Assembly (NCBI RefSeq): GCF_001439635.1
Contig: NZ_LMBZ01000001.1
Span: 474,255 to 538,254 of the forward strand
Length of the DNA: 64,000 nt
Reading direction: 5' to 3'
Source of the DNA: Solibacillus cecembensis
GTDB taxonomy: Bacteria > Bacillota > Bacilli > Bacillales_A > Planococcaceae
Shown: piece by piece, positions 55,206 to 64,000 of the stretch
Layout of the letters: every line of letters begins with the position of its first letter
Numbering within the stretch: the stretch's first letter is position 1
The notes under the pieces: generated by a model
The model's database searches: none
What the model saw: only the letters and a program-made list of their open reading frames with translations
What the model was told of the DNA's origin: nothing
Made by a program: the position numbers and the translations under genes

Positions 55206-56819
55206 TTAATACCTTACTTGATACTTTTCTAAATCAGCGCTCGCACGATTCACCATTGCAGCGATTTGTGCTCGTAGTACATAATCATCAGGAGCGAATT
55301 TACCTTTTTCTTTTCCGGTAATAATCCCACGACTGCTTAGTTTTACAATATCTGCATACGCCCAATGCCCTATTGGTACATCATAAAAAGGGGATTTTAT
55401 CGTATTATTGGTTGGATAATCCACCACTCTCGATAAAATAGCAGCTAATTGCGCCCTTGTAATCCGAGCATTTGGTTCAAAAATCTGTGTATCTGTTCCA
55501 TTGACAATATTATATTTATTTGCGAGTTCAATAGACTGCTTTGCCCAATGGTTGGTAGGAACATCGGCAAAATAATTCGGAACCGATTCATTTTTTGCGT
55601 CTAAACCGAGTGCCTTAATTAGGATCGTCACGGCTTCAGCTCTTGTTAAATGCCCATTTGGGTCAAAATTATATTCGTTTTTACCACTAATCCAGCCTTT
55701 ATTGAAAAGGGAGAGGATATCTTTTTCAGCCCAATGGTTTTCTGAATCGATAAAATGATGTGTCCCATTTGCCCAAGCTGAATAGAACTTCCAAATGCCG
55801 CTATTTGCTTGATTTAAATCCCAGCTACCAGAGCCTCTTAAATTGTATTTTTCTACTAATCTTAATTTATATTTTAACGATAAATTATTATCATACCAAA
55901 TTGTGTAATTCCCAGGTGCTAGTTTTTTTCCATTGATCATAGTAGGGGAATCACTATTTTTCACTGTGAATTTGGCATAGGCTGATTTTGAGTTCGGATC
56001 AAAATAAAATTTCCCATTGTGGTTATTCACAATGCCTGGTATTGCTTTATTCGCCACACCATCTCCACCAATTTTCTCGGCATCATTCCAAATTCGACCG
56101 TAAAAAGGGAGACCCATCACGATTTTTTTAGAATCCACACCTTGGTTTAATAAAGATTGAATTGACCTTTCAACAAATGATAAGCTCGCAACAGGACCTA
56201 CAGGACCACCTTGATAACTTTCATCATAGGACATAACCATTAAATAATCACTGTATTCACTTAATTTTGCATAATCATAAGAACCGTGCCAGCCTGTTGT
56301 CCAATTATTTGGATTGGCAGCAACCGCAATCGATATGATTTTATCTTTCGGCAATTTTGCATGTAATAAGCGAATGAAATCTGTAAAGGCATCTTTATCG
56401 GTATAGTTTAAATTTTCAATGTCGATATCAATACCATCTAAATTATTTTTAATGATTGAATTTGCAATTTGTGTCGTTAAATTTTCTCTATTTGCCATGG
56501 CGATTTGCGCTAAATTGCGATCCCAGTGGTTAGAAATGAAAGGAACGACTTTTAACCCTCTTTTATGAACTTGCTCAATGAAGCTATGGTCAATGGAAGA
56601 TTTCAAACTACCATCTGCGTTTAACTCATAAAATCCGGGTGTAACGGTATTGATTGCACCGAGTGTCTTATCGATATTTTTTAAAGAGGTGTTTGAATTT
56701 GTGCCATATAAATAAGACATATGGACGTCATCTACTGAGGCAACTGTACTATTTGGAGCGGCGAATAATGTTGCGAACATAATGGGTATAAGGAAATATC
56801 TATTTATGTTTTTTTTCAT
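55206..56819 (-). CDS. Glycoside hydrolase 18 protein with three SLH domains
   Basis: 537 aa, secreted. Signal peptide about 1-27. GH18 barrel follows, with the motif DGIDIDIENL whose last Glu is the acid, and MSYDESYQGGPVGPV and MGLPFYGRIWND as further barrel blocks. Three S-layer-homology repeats (about 354-403, 417-466 and 477-525, each with HWA and LTRAE-like motifs) anchor it to the cell wall. The barrel resembles the SleL/YaaH-type peptidoglycan or spore-cortex glucosaminidases more than true chitinases. Weak ribosome site (AAAGAAGA). Confidence 0.92.
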   Translation of the reverse strand: MKKNINRYFLIPIMFATLFAAPNSTVASVDDVHMSYLYGTNSNTSLKNIDKTLGAINTVTPGFYELNADGSLKSSIDHSFIEQVHKRGLKVVPFISNHWDRNLAQIAMANRENLTTQIANSIIKNNLDGIDIDIENLNYTDKDAFTDFIRLLHAKLPKDKIISIAVAANPNNWTTGWHGSYDYAKLSEYSDYLMVMSYDESYQGGPVGPVASLSFVERSIQSLLNQGVDSKKIVMGLPFYGRIWNDAEKIGGDGVANKAIPGIVNNHNGKFYFDPNSKSAYAKFTVKNSDSPTMINGKKLAPGNYTIWYDNNLSLKYKLRLVEKYNLRGSGSWDLNQANSGIWKFYSAWANGTHHFIDSENHWAEKDILSLFNKGWISGKNEYNFDPNGHLTRAEAVTILIKALGLDAKNESVPNYFADVPTNHWAKQSIELANKYNIVNGTDTQIFEPNARITRAQLAAILSRVVDYPTNNTIKSPFYDVPIGHWAYADIVKLSSRGIITGKEKGKFAPDDYVLRAQIAAMVNRASADLEKYQVRY

Positions 56820-57194
56820 CTATAGTCTTCTTTCTTTATAAGAGTTTTAATCTATCTTATTATCTATTATTCTCATGGATCATTTCAATAATGAAAATAT
56901 GGATTCGTTGAGTTATTTTGTAAGTATTTGAATATGAAAACACTTTTAAACTATCTCCAATTTTACTTTATTAGAAGTAGGGATATGTTTTTTGGGGAGA
57001 CAAATAGAAGAAGCTACATCTATATCGGAATTGGCTACGTAAATATCAAATGAGCGATTTGAAAAAAACGTTAATTTCTTTGGTTACGAATGTTATATTG
57101 TGGGACAAACAATATTTCTGCTGTTTGTTAATAACTCCTAACTTAGAAATGACGTCTTTCTCTTTAAATAGAAATATATCTTGCTATTATATGT
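56820..57194. other. Intergenic region before the iron operon
   Basis: AT-rich, no ORF; the divergent GH18 and iron-operon promoters must lie here. Confidence 0.4.
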
Positions 57195-57213
57195 GATAAT
57201 GATTATCATTATC
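57195..57213. promoter_or_regulatory. Fur box
   Basis: GATAATGATTATCATTATC is a 19-bp near-perfect palindrome matching the Fur consensus (7-1-7 form), 34 bases before the efeO start. Iron repression of the operon is expected. Confidence 0.93.
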
Positions 57214-57246
57214 GCATATAAACTAAATTGGAAGTAGGCATTTATC

Positions 57247-58116
57247 ATGAAATATTATTCATTTTTATCAGTTTTAATCGCAGGTGGTATTTTAATGGCA
57301 GGTTGTGGTAACGCAGAGAAAGTAAATAAAGACTCAGCGCCAGTAACAGAGCAAGCAAAATTAGAGGAAGTGGATTTAACTGCTGAACTAACAGCGTATA
57401 AAGATTTCGCATTAGATCAAATGGATCAGTTCCTTATAGAAACAGAGAACTTTGTTAAACTTTTCAAAGCAGGCGACATTGAAGGAGCAAAAGCAGCATA
57501 CGCACCAGCACGTATGTATTTCGAACGTTCTGAGCCAATTGCTGAAAGCTTCGGTGATCTTGACCCACGTATTGACGGACGTTTAGCGGATATTCAAGAA
57601 GAAGGCAAAGGCAAAGGCGAAGAAGAGTGGACAGGCTACCACAAACTTGAGTATGCACTATGGGAAGAAAACACAACTGCTGGTTACGAAGCGATTGCTG
57701 ACCAATTATTAGCAGATGCGAAAGAATTACATGCGCTTGTTCAAACGGTAGAAGTTACACCAGATTTGATGATTACAGGTGCAGTCGACTTATTAAATGA
57801 AGTATCAACTTCTAAAATCACGGGTGAGGAAGAAATTTACTCACATACTGACCTTTACGATTTCAAAGCAAATATTGAAGGAGCAGAAAAAATCTTTGAA
57901 ATCCTTCGCTCAAAATTAGATGCAAAAGATAAAGAGTTAGTCACTACATTGGATGAAAAATTTAAAGCAGTGGATGATTTACTTGCACTACATGAAACAG
58001 CTAACGGTGGCTACATTTCCTATGAAGAGTTAACAGGTGAAAATACAAAGGCACTTTCAGCAGCAGTCAACCAACTTGGTGAGCCATTAAGTCAAATGGG
58101 AATTATTTTGGAGTGA
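57247..58116 (+). CDS. efeO: EfeO/EfeM iron-transport lipoprotein
   Basis: 289 aa. Signal peptide with lipobox LMAGCG. The mature part is the helical M75/imelysin-like domain with a GYHKLEYALWE motif (HxxE). It lacks the N-terminal cupredoxin domain of long EfeO proteins and so corresponds to the EfeM form. It presumably passes iron to the EfeU permease. GGAAGTAGG before ATG; Fur box upstream. Confidence 0.92.
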   Translation: MKYYSFLSVLIAGGILMAGCGNAEKVNKDSAPVTEQAKLEEVDLTAELTAYKDFALDQMDQFLIETENFVKLFKAGDIEGAKAAYAPARMYFERSEPIAESFGDLDPRIDGRLADIQEEGKGKGEEEWTGYHKLEYALWEENTTAGYEAIADQLLADAKELHALVQTVEVTPDLMITGAVDLLNEVSTSKITGEEEIYSHTDLYDFKANIEGAEKIFEILRSKLDAKDKELVTTLDEKFKAVDDLLALHETANGGYISYEELTGENTKALSAAVNQLGEPLSQMGIILE

Positions 58117-58122
58117 TAAAAA

Positions 58123-59382
58123 ATGACAACGTCAAATGATGAAAAATGGATCAATAAAAAAATCTCTCGCCGTGACATGTTGAAATTTACAGGCATCGGT
58201 GCAGTCGGTGTGGCCATCGGTGCTTCTGGTTTCGGTGGCGTTATTAAGGCAATGGGTTATGATGTGTTCGAGTCTGTTGCTGATAGTAAAACTGCATTCA
58301 ATAAAGTAGATTTTTATGGCAGGCATCAATCTGGTATTATCACACCTGTCCAAACGCATATTTATTTTGCTTCATTAAATGTCTTAGTGTCATCAAAGAA
58401 GGATCTACAAGAAGTTTTCAAAAAATGGACTCCACTTATTGTTCGTTTAATGAACGGCGAATTAATGGTAGATTTAACGCCAAATACGAGAGTGCCAACT
58501 GGGGATACAGGAGAGGCGGAGGGATTGAATGCTTCGAATCTATCAATTACAGTCGGCGTTGGACCCTCACTCTTCGATAAATTAGGAATAACAAACTTGA
58601 AACCAGCTGAGCTTGCCGACTTACCGCACTTCCCTAAAGATCAGCTTCAAGAGGAGTTTACTGGTGGCGATATTTGCATTCAAGCTTGTGCAGATGATCC
58701 GCAAGTGGCGTTCCATGCTGTACGTAATTTAGTACGTGCTGCTTCAGGTAAAGTAGAAATTAAGTGGTCGCAAGCGGGTTTTAACTCGTTCCCAGCAGCG
58801 GGAGGTACACCACGTAATTTATTTGCTTTTAAGGACGGCACAGTGAATCCAGCAATTACTGATGAAAAAGATTTAAAAGAAGTTGTATGGGTAGATAAAG
58901 GCTGGCTAAAGGGTGGCTCTTATTTAGTCGCTCGCAAAATTCAAATGCACTTGGAAACATGGGATCGTACATCTCTAAAAGACCAAGAAGCAACTTTTGG
59001 TCGTTATCGTGATAGTGGTGCGGCATTTGGTAAAACGAAGGAATTTGATGATTTTGATGTCGATGCAAAAGACGAAAAAGGGGCGTATATTATGCCGGAT
59101 ACGTCACATGTACACCTAGCGCGGAAATCGAATGCTCGTATGCTACGTCGTTCGTATTCTTATGCATCTGGCGTGATGACAAATACCGGAGCACATGATG
59201 CAGGGCTGTTATTTGTATCATTCCAAAAAAATCCAGATCAATTTACGACCGTGCAAAACAGTTTAGGCCGTATGGATAAAATGAATGAATATATTACTCA
59301 TCGAGGCAGTGCGGTGTTTGCTTGCTTCCCTGGAGTACAAAAGGGGAGTTATTTAGGTGAAGCACTTTTTAACGCGCTTTAG
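58123..59382 (+). CDS. efeB: EfeB, Dyp-type heme peroxidase with Tat signal
   Basis: 419 aa. Twin-Arg signal SRRDMLKFTGIGAVGVAIGA sends it folded through the Tat system. FAFKDGTVNP supplies the catalytic Asp motif of dye-decolorising peroxidases, and the C-terminal part carries the heme ligand region (HLARKSNARMLRRSYSYASG). Six bases after efeO. In B. subtilis the homologue (YwbN) oxidises ferrous iron for uptake. Confidence 0.94.
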   Translation: MTTSNDEKWINKKISRRDMLKFTGIGAVGVAIGASGFGGVIKAMGYDVFESVADSKTAFNKVDFYGRHQSGIITPVQTHIYFASLNVLVSSKKDLQEVFKKWTPLIVRLMNGELMVDLTPNTRVPTGDTGEAEGLNASNLSITVGVGPSLFDKLGITNLKPAELADLPHFPKDQLQEEFTGGDICIQACADDPQVAFHAVRNLVRAASGKVEIKWSQAGFNSFPAAGGTPRNLFAFKDGTVNPAITDEKDLKEVVWVDKGWLKGGSYLVARKIQMHLETWDRTSLKDQEATFGRYRDSGAAFGKTKEFDDFDVDAKDEKGAYIMPDTSHVHLARKSNARMLRRSYSYASGVMTNTGAHDAGLLFVSFQKNPDQFTTVQNSLGRMDKMNEYITHRGSAVFACFPGVQKGSYLGEALFNAL

Positions 59383-61078
59383 TTTTATTGTATGTTTACT
59401 ATTAGCACTAGTAGCTGTGCCAGTACAAGCAGCGCAATCCTACAGTCACTTGTACATATCTATTAGCGATGCACTCATGAATACGAAACAAGACAATGCA
59501 GTGGAGGCTGAGTTAGCACTGGAGAAGTTTGCGGCTGATTGGGCTTTAGTAACATCAAAGGAAACCAAAACGAAAGAAAAAGTTGATGAAGTTTTAGAAC
59601 AAGCCATGGATGCAAAATCTAAGGAAGCGCGTTTAACAGCGTTATCGGCATTATCTAATGCACTGCGAACTTTAGAAAAGCTTGAAAATCCAATCGATGA
59701 AGCGGCACAACGCGCAGAATTTAAAACGAAATTTAAGCCTGTCATGATAGAATTTGAACAAGCATTAGCAAGTGGTAACGTGGAAGTCATTGACGCTGCC
59801 TATAAAGATTTTAATATTAAGTGGAATAAACTTGAACGTCCTGTCCGCGAGCAAAGTATACCAATGTACGGACAAATTGAAACACAAATGGCTTTCCTAC
59901 GCATTACGATTTCAGCGGAAAAGCCGGATTTAGTGTTGATGCGAGAACAATATAATAAAGTAAAGCAAACAATTGAGGAGTTCGTTGCTGGTGAAGAAAC
60001 AGCGGAAGTCGTTGAGGGTGATTATTCTTTAGCGACTTTAATTACTTATATTGATGAGGCTAATGCTTTAATTGATGCAGGTGATTACAAAGCTGCCTCT
60101 GATAAAATACGTGAATTTATCACGATTTGGCCAAGGGTCGAGCTTGAAATATCGACGCGTAATAATATTCTCTATACGAAAATTGAAAGTGATATGCCGA
60201 TACTTGTGAGTGGCTTATTGAAGTCGGATGTTGACGCAAAAGGTATGCGAGATAAGTTAAATAACTTCCGCACAGAAATTGAGCTGATTCAAGGGGATAG
60301 TGATTATACGTTTTGGGACTCAGCGCTTATTTTACTGCGTGAAGGCTTAGAGGCTTTACTCATTATTTTGGCGTTAGTGTCATTTTTAGAGATGGCGGGT
60401 CAAAAACAAATGCGCAAGTGGATTTATGTCGGTGCGGTTGCTGGTATTTTCCTATCTGCGGTAGCGGCAGTGTTAATGTCGACAATTTTCAATTCTGCCA
60501 CAATTGATACGAACCGTGAAGTCATGGAAGGTTACGTTGGTCTACTTGCCGCGGCGATGATGATTGGCGTCGGCGTTTGGCTCCATAGTAAATCGAGTGT
60601 AGCAAGCTGGAATCGTTATATTTCAAAACGAATGGGCACAGCGATTTCTAGTGGCTCGGTATTAGCAATGGCATCTGTCAGCTTCTTATCCGTTTTCCGT
60701 GAAGGGGCAGAAACGCTAGTGTTCTACGCAGGAATTGCGCCAAAAATGGAAACATCCCAATTTGTATTGGGGATTGTTATCGCATTTGTGATTTTGTCTG
60801 TATTTGCAGTTATGCTATTTAAAGCAAGCGGTAAAATTCCGATACATAAATTCTTTGCTGTCGCAACAGTATTAATTTATGTGTTGGCATTCAAAATTAT
60901 TGGCGTCAGCTTGCATACATTGCAACTGACTAGTAAAATTCCTACTAATATTGTGGATGGTTTGCCAGTTGTCAGCCTAATAGGATTCTATCCGACAATG
61001 GAAACGATGATTGGACAGGCGATTTTATTAATTTTAGTTGTCATAACGATTTTATATAAGAAGAAACAAGAGAAATAG
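59357..61078 (+). CDS. efeU: EfeU, FTR1-family iron permease
   Basis: 573 aa, longer than the basic FTR1 core. Signal peptide to about residue 24, a ~285-residue outer helical region, then seven helices with the two REGxE iron motifs REGLEA (~327) and REGAET (~447). GTG at 59357 lies inside the efeB end (26-base overlap), with AAGGGGAG upstream. Gene order is O-B-U instead of the U-O-B order of B. subtilis. Confidence 0.93.
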   Translation: MKHFLTRFSFIVCLLLALVAVPVQAAQSYSHLYISISDALMNTKQDNAVEAELALEKFAADWALVTSKETKTKEKVDEVLEQAMDAKSKEARLTALSALSNALRTLEKLENPIDEAAQRAEFKTKFKPVMIEFEQALASGNVEVIDAAYKDFNIKWNKLERPVREQSIPMYGQIETQMAFLRITISAEKPDLVLMREQYNKVKQTIEEFVAGEETAEVVEGDYSLATLITYIDEANALIDAGDYKAASDKIREFITIWPRVELEISTRNNILYTKIESDMPILVSGLLKSDVDAKGMRDKLNNFRTEIELIQGDSDYTFWDSALILLREGLEALLIILALVSFLEMAGQKQMRKWIYVGAVAGIFLSAVAAVLMSTIFNSATIDTNREVMEGYVGLLAAAMMIGVGVWLHSKSSVASWNRYISKRMGTAISSGSVLAMASVSFLSVFREGAETLVFYAGIAPKMETSQFVLGIVIAFVILSVFAVMLFKASGKIPIHKFFAVATVLIYVLAFKIIGVSLHTLQLTSKIPTNIVDGLPVVSLIGFYPTMETMIGQAILLILVVITILYKKKQEK

Positions 61079-61084
61079 TAGGGG

Positions 61085-61112
61085 GGCTGTGGCATTATGC
61101 TGCAGCCTTTTT
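61085..61112 (+). terminator. Terminator of the efe operon
   Basis: GGCTG-T-GGCATTATGCT-G-CAGCC folds into a stem-loop followed by five T. Confidence 0.85.
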
Positions 61113-61281
61113 GTGGCACAATAATTAATAGGTTCTTTCCAAATGCTGGATCGTTTTTTTAGGGACCTTTCAATCGCCTTTCAAAATTATAAATGGCATT
61201 AAAGATAAATCAACGAATAAAAAGGTTTTAATATATTGGTATATTTAGTTATAATATATTAAAACTGGGAGAGGTGCGCAT

Positions 61282-62139
61282 ATGGAAACAGAATGGTTGA
61301 GAACTTTCATCGTGGCAGCAAAAACAGAAAACTTTCGTGAAACGGCAGAAAAATGTTTTATGATGCAATCAACCGTGACGAAACATATTCAGCATCTTGA
61401 AAAAGAATTACAAGTACCGCTTTTTGATCGCAATAATAAGCACGTAAAATTAAATCATGTCGGTGCGCATTTTTTACAACATGCGGAACAAATTGTGGCA
61501 ACTTTTGATGAAGCATTAAACAGCACTGCAGCGTTTGTTAATGGATTTACTTCGCAATTAACAATCGGCGTTGCGCCACAAATTGCGAATTCCACATTGC
61601 CAGCAATTATCGAGAAATTCCAACAACAAAAACCATCGATTCAACTGTCAATCGAACTCTTAAAATCCAATGAAATTGGGGAGGCAGTTTATGCTGGGCA
61701 AGTAGACATCGGATTATCGAAATTAACATCGACGCGCGACTTACAAACAGATATTCTTGCACAAGAACCACTTCAACTAATCGTCCCAATGTCTAAAAAG
61801 AATACCGATGCCATGACATTATTGCAGCAAGAGACGATTTTAACGCATGAGTTTGCGCCGTATTGGCAGGATGTGCAACAAGTTCTTCAGCAACTTCCAA
61901 GCTATAAAAGCATGCATCTCAATCAAACGGAATTGATTAAAAACTTTGTGAAACAAGGCTTAGGCATCGCATTTTTGCCGAAGAGTGTGATTGGTGAAGC
62001 CGATCAGCAGCAGATGCTCCATAGTTACTCAGTAAAGGAATTTCAGCATATAGTATCCATGACCTATTTTTTAACGAAATTTAGGACAGCGGATATTGAG
62101 GCATTTTTAGCGGTTTGTCGGACTATTTATAAAAAATGA
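61282..62139 (+). CDS. LysR-family transcriptional regulator
   Basis: 285 aa. N-terminal HTH LRTFIVAAKTENFRETAEKC followed by STVTKHIQHLEKELQVPLFD; C-terminal co-inducer-binding domain to the end. GGGAGAGG before ATG. Lies between the iron operon and a transglutaminase gene with no divergent partner, so its target is unclear. Confidence 0.92.
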   Translation: METEWLRTFIVAAKTENFRETAEKCFMMQSTVTKHIQHLEKELQVPLFDRNNKHVKLNHVGAHFLQHAEQIVATFDEALNSTAAFVNGFTSQLTIGVAPQIANSTLPAIIEKFQQQKPSIQLSIELLKSNEIGEAVYAGQVDIGLSKLTSTRDLQTDILAQEPLQLIVPMSKKNTDAMTLLQQETILTHEFAPYWQDVQQVLQQLPSYKSMHLNQTELIKNFVKQGLGIAFLPKSVIGEADQQQMLHSYSVKEFQHIVSMTYFLTKFRTADIEAFLAVCRTIYKK

Positions 62140-62189
62140 AGCATTTATGATTATACATAATAAATGTAATTTCATGAGAGGTGAAACAA

Positions 62190-62798
62190 ATGACATACGT
62201 CTTGGAGTCAAACGATTTATGTGATTATCTTTTAGAAACAGAGGAAGTAAATTTTACACACTCAATGATTCAACATAAAATAACAGAGCTCTTTCAAACA
62301 GATTTAAACGAAAATCAAAAGATTGATATTGCTTTTAAATTTGTCCGCGATCAAATTCCACATTCATGGGATATACAAAGTGGCGTTGTGACAAGAACCG
62401 CGTCAGAAGTGTTAGAGAATCAAACAGGGATTTGTTATGCTAAGTCCAATTTATTAGCCGCTTTACTTAGAGGGATAGGAATTCCATGTGGCTTTTGTTA
62501 TCAAAGATTAATGATTTTTGATACACCTGAAAAAGGCTATTCTTTGCATGCTTTTAACGCTGTTTATATTGAGTCTTTACGTAAATGGATTCGCATCGAT
62601 GCGAGAGGAAATAAAGCAGGTGTTCAAGCAGAGTTTTCTTTAGAGGAAGAAAAATTGGCATTCCATGTAAATGCGGAAATGAATGAACAAGATTATCCAA
62701 CTATTTTTAAGAATCCTAATGAAAAGACAATGGAAACGTTGAGAAGAAATCGAAATGCTGTTGAAATGTATAAATATTCATTACCGGATGCGTTGTAA
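62190..62798 (+). CDS. Transglutaminase-like superfamily protein
   Basis: About 202 aa, cytosolic. The triad is visible: Cys in QTGICYAKSNLLAALLRGIG, His in YSLHAFNAVYIE and Asp in RIDARGN. Many such proteins are peptidases or amide hydrolases; the exact reaction is not known. GAGAGGTG before ATG at 62190. Confidence 0.85.
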   Translation: MTYVLESNDLCDYLLETEEVNFTHSMIQHKITELFQTDLNENQKIDIAFKFVRDQIPHSWDIQSGVVTRTASEVLENQTGICYAKSNLLAALLRGIGIPCGFCYQRLMIFDTPEKGYSLHAFNAVYIESLRKWIRIDARGNKAGVQAEFSLEEEKLAFHVNAEMNEQDYPTIFKNPNEKTMETLRRNRNAVEMYKYSLPDAL

Positions 62799-62839
62799 GT
62801 TTCTAAAAACTAATTGTGAGGGGAAAAGAGGGTGGGCGC

Positions 62840-63220
62840 TTGAAAAAGTTAATGAGCCTCTTAATCATGGCGGTCTTAATCATGACGGCTTGTAATTCAG
62901 AATTAGCTATTACTGAACTAAACTCTGTACCAAAACGTGTAAATGAAATAATTGAAGTTCTTGGATCGAATGATTATGTACAAATGATTAACGATAGTAA
63001 TAAAGACATTTCGTATATCATTATTAATACGGGGGGCACAGTTACGGTTAGTGTTGAAAGTAAGGATGATACTATTTTAATCAACATTGATGAAGTAGAA
63101 AATGAAAATAAAGACAAGCAGAAGCATATATATAAATTAACAAAAGATCGAGATTATGAAATGATAGGATTGTATAAAAATGGCGAGGAAATTCCATTTG
63201 ATACAGTCACAGGTTTTTAA
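62840..63220 (+). CDS. Small lipoprotein of unknown function
   Basis: About 126 aa. Lys-rich start then a hydrophobic stretch ending in lipobox LIMTAC, so it is probably lipid-anchored outside the cell. The mature part, with many acidic residues, shows alternating strands (IIINTGGTVTVSVESKD). It resembles small DUF4362-type lipoproteins, which is uncertain. Start TTG at 62840 with GAGGGTGGG upstream is preferred. Confidence 0.75.
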   Translation: MKKLMSLLIMAVLIMTACNSELAITELNSVPKRVNEIIEVLGSNDYVQMINDSNKDISYIIINTGGTVTVSVESKDDTILINIDEVENENKDKQKHIYKLTKDRDYEMIGLYKNGEEIPFDTVTGF

Positions 63221-63261
63221 ACAATTGATACCGTTTATGAAATATTTGATACAAGAACGAA

Positions 63262-63298
63262 AAAATAGAGTTGGCCTCAATAGGTGCAACTCTATTTT
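63262..63298. terminator. Bidirectional terminator
   Basis: AAAATAGAGTTG and CAACTCTATTTT form a 12-bp stem between two convergent genes. Confidence 0.85.
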
Positions 63299-63311
63299 AG
63301 TTGAAGAGATA

Positions 63312-64000
63312 TTAATTTTTCGTCGCAACAAAACGTAAACGGCAGTAATCAGCTATCCATTCGTCATTTTGATAGTAGGCAGGCTTTAATAATTCTTCGC
63401 ATTTCGCATACACTTGCTCTTTTTCAAAATCAGTTAAATGTTGCAGGATGTTGTGACTAAACATCTTTAGCCAATTTCGTAGGCCATCTTCGCCTTGAAG
63501 TGGTGTTGGACGCTCATATAAGGTAATCATTTCTACCGTAAAGCCAGCTGTTTCTAAAATCGTTTCATATTCTGCAACTGTTGGAAAATACCACGGGAAA
63601 TAATCTTCATTGTACGCATAATTTAATGTAGCCATACTCTGCTTTATGGCGCCTACAATGGAAGCAATATTACCGTGACCGCCCATTTCTGCGACAAAGC
63701 GGCCACTTGGTTTTAATGCATTGTAAATATTTTGGATGACCTTATTTTGTTGTTTCATCCAGTGAAGGGCTGCATTTGAAAAAACGGCATCAAATTGATT
63801 CGTAAATTGCATAGCTGCAGCATCTATTGTGCTAAATTCAATCGTTGGATATTTTTGCTGTGCCGCCCGAATCATATCCTGTGAGGCATCAGTTCCTTGC
63901 ACAATGGCTCCATGAGAAGCGATTTCCTGTGCTAAATCTCCTGTACCACAGCCAACATCTAAAATCCATTCATTTTCCTGAGGGGTAAGGGCTTTCACTA
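63312..64000 (-). CDS. SAM-dependent methyltransferase, N-terminus beyond window
   Basis: At least 228 aa. WILDVGCGTGDLAQEIASHG is motif I of class I methyltransferases, GTDASQDMI the second-strand Asp and DAVFSNAALHWMKQQ the motif IV-like block; the tail matches trans-aconitate-methyltransferase-like proteins. The open frame continues past base 64000 and family members have some 25 extra N-terminal residues, so the GTG at 63998 is probably not the start. Confidence 0.85.
   Translation of the reverse strand, partial: VKALTPQENEWILDVGCGTGDLAQEIASHGAIVQGTDASQDMIRAAQQKYPTIEFSTIDAAAMQFTNQFDAVFSNAALHWMKQQNKVIQNIYNALKPSGRFVAEMGGHGNIASIVGAIKQSMATLNYAYNEDYFPWYFPTVAEYETILETAGFTVEMITLYERPTPLQGEDGLRNWLKMFSHNILQHLTDFEKEQVYAKCEELLKPAYYQNDEWIADYCRLRFVATKN

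Noticed and set aside
1..64000. CRISPR arrays, tRNA or rRNA genes, prophage genes and intact transposases
   Set aside because: None seen when reading both strands; the direct repeats present are two-copy segments, not arrays.

Overview
The window looks like a chromosomal segment of a low-GC Gram-positive rod, most likely a Planococcaceae-type Bacillales (Solibacillus/Lysinibacillus-like). This is an inference from AT-rich DNA, strong AGGAGG-type ribosome sites with frequent GTG/TTG starts, a T-box leader, Firmicute-specific families (YwhD, DUF3243, DUF3021 with LytTR, HAAS with PadR), a glycosidase carrying SLH domains, and a Fur-controlled efe iron-uptake operon. No rRNA, tRNA, CRISPR array, phage block or intact transposase was seen.

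Layout. 1-0.5 kb: start of an NSS-family transporter (minus) behind a T-box whose specifier reads as Phe. 0.7-2.2 kb: LytTR regulator plus DUF3021 membrane protein, then an unknown membrane protein. 2.2-4.8 kb (minus): MFS (Atg22/UMF1-like) transporter plus phosphodiesterase pair. 4.9-9.1 kb: two separate PadR-HAAS membrane modules on the minus strand, with a permuted NlpC/P60-like protein between them. 9.3-17.4 kb: carboxymuconolactone-decarboxylase-like gene and an opp/dpp-type peptide ABC operon, flanked by direct repeats made of the decarboxylase 3' end and a frameshifted small gene. Nearby lie a DUF3243 gene and a decayed cupin gene.

17.6-42.8 kb is the most striking block: an apparent CoA-dependent catabolic gene set. 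It has a Zn alcohol dehydrogenase, a MarR and a PucR-type regulator, three SDRs, three acyl-CoA dehydrogenases, two family III CoA transferases, a MaoC hydratase, a separate two-gene (FAS1-like plus MaoC) hydratase, a PaaI-type thioesterase, a three-gene TRAP carboxylate importer, an enoyl-CoA hydratase, an acyl-CoA ligase, an SCP-x-type thiolase, an aldehyde dehydrogenase and an MFS carrier. Together these could import an organic acid (or oxidise an alcohol/aldehyde to one), activate it with CoA and run one or more beta-oxidation rounds. The substrate cannot be named from sequence. A perfect 32-bp palindrome containing a consensus cre (CcpA) site precedes the TRAP genes.

43-64 kb is more ordinary: a small basic protein gene (intact relative of the two frameshifted copies), a TPR-GGDEF protein, an ECF-type sigma/anti-sigma pair, ywhD plus ferredoxin, two tandem near-identical chemotaxis receptors, a methyltransferase, AraC plus LysE exporter, GH18-SLH protein, the Fur-boxed efeO-efeB-efeU operon, a LysR regulator, a transglutaminase-like protein, a small lipoprotein and a methyltransferase cut by the window end.
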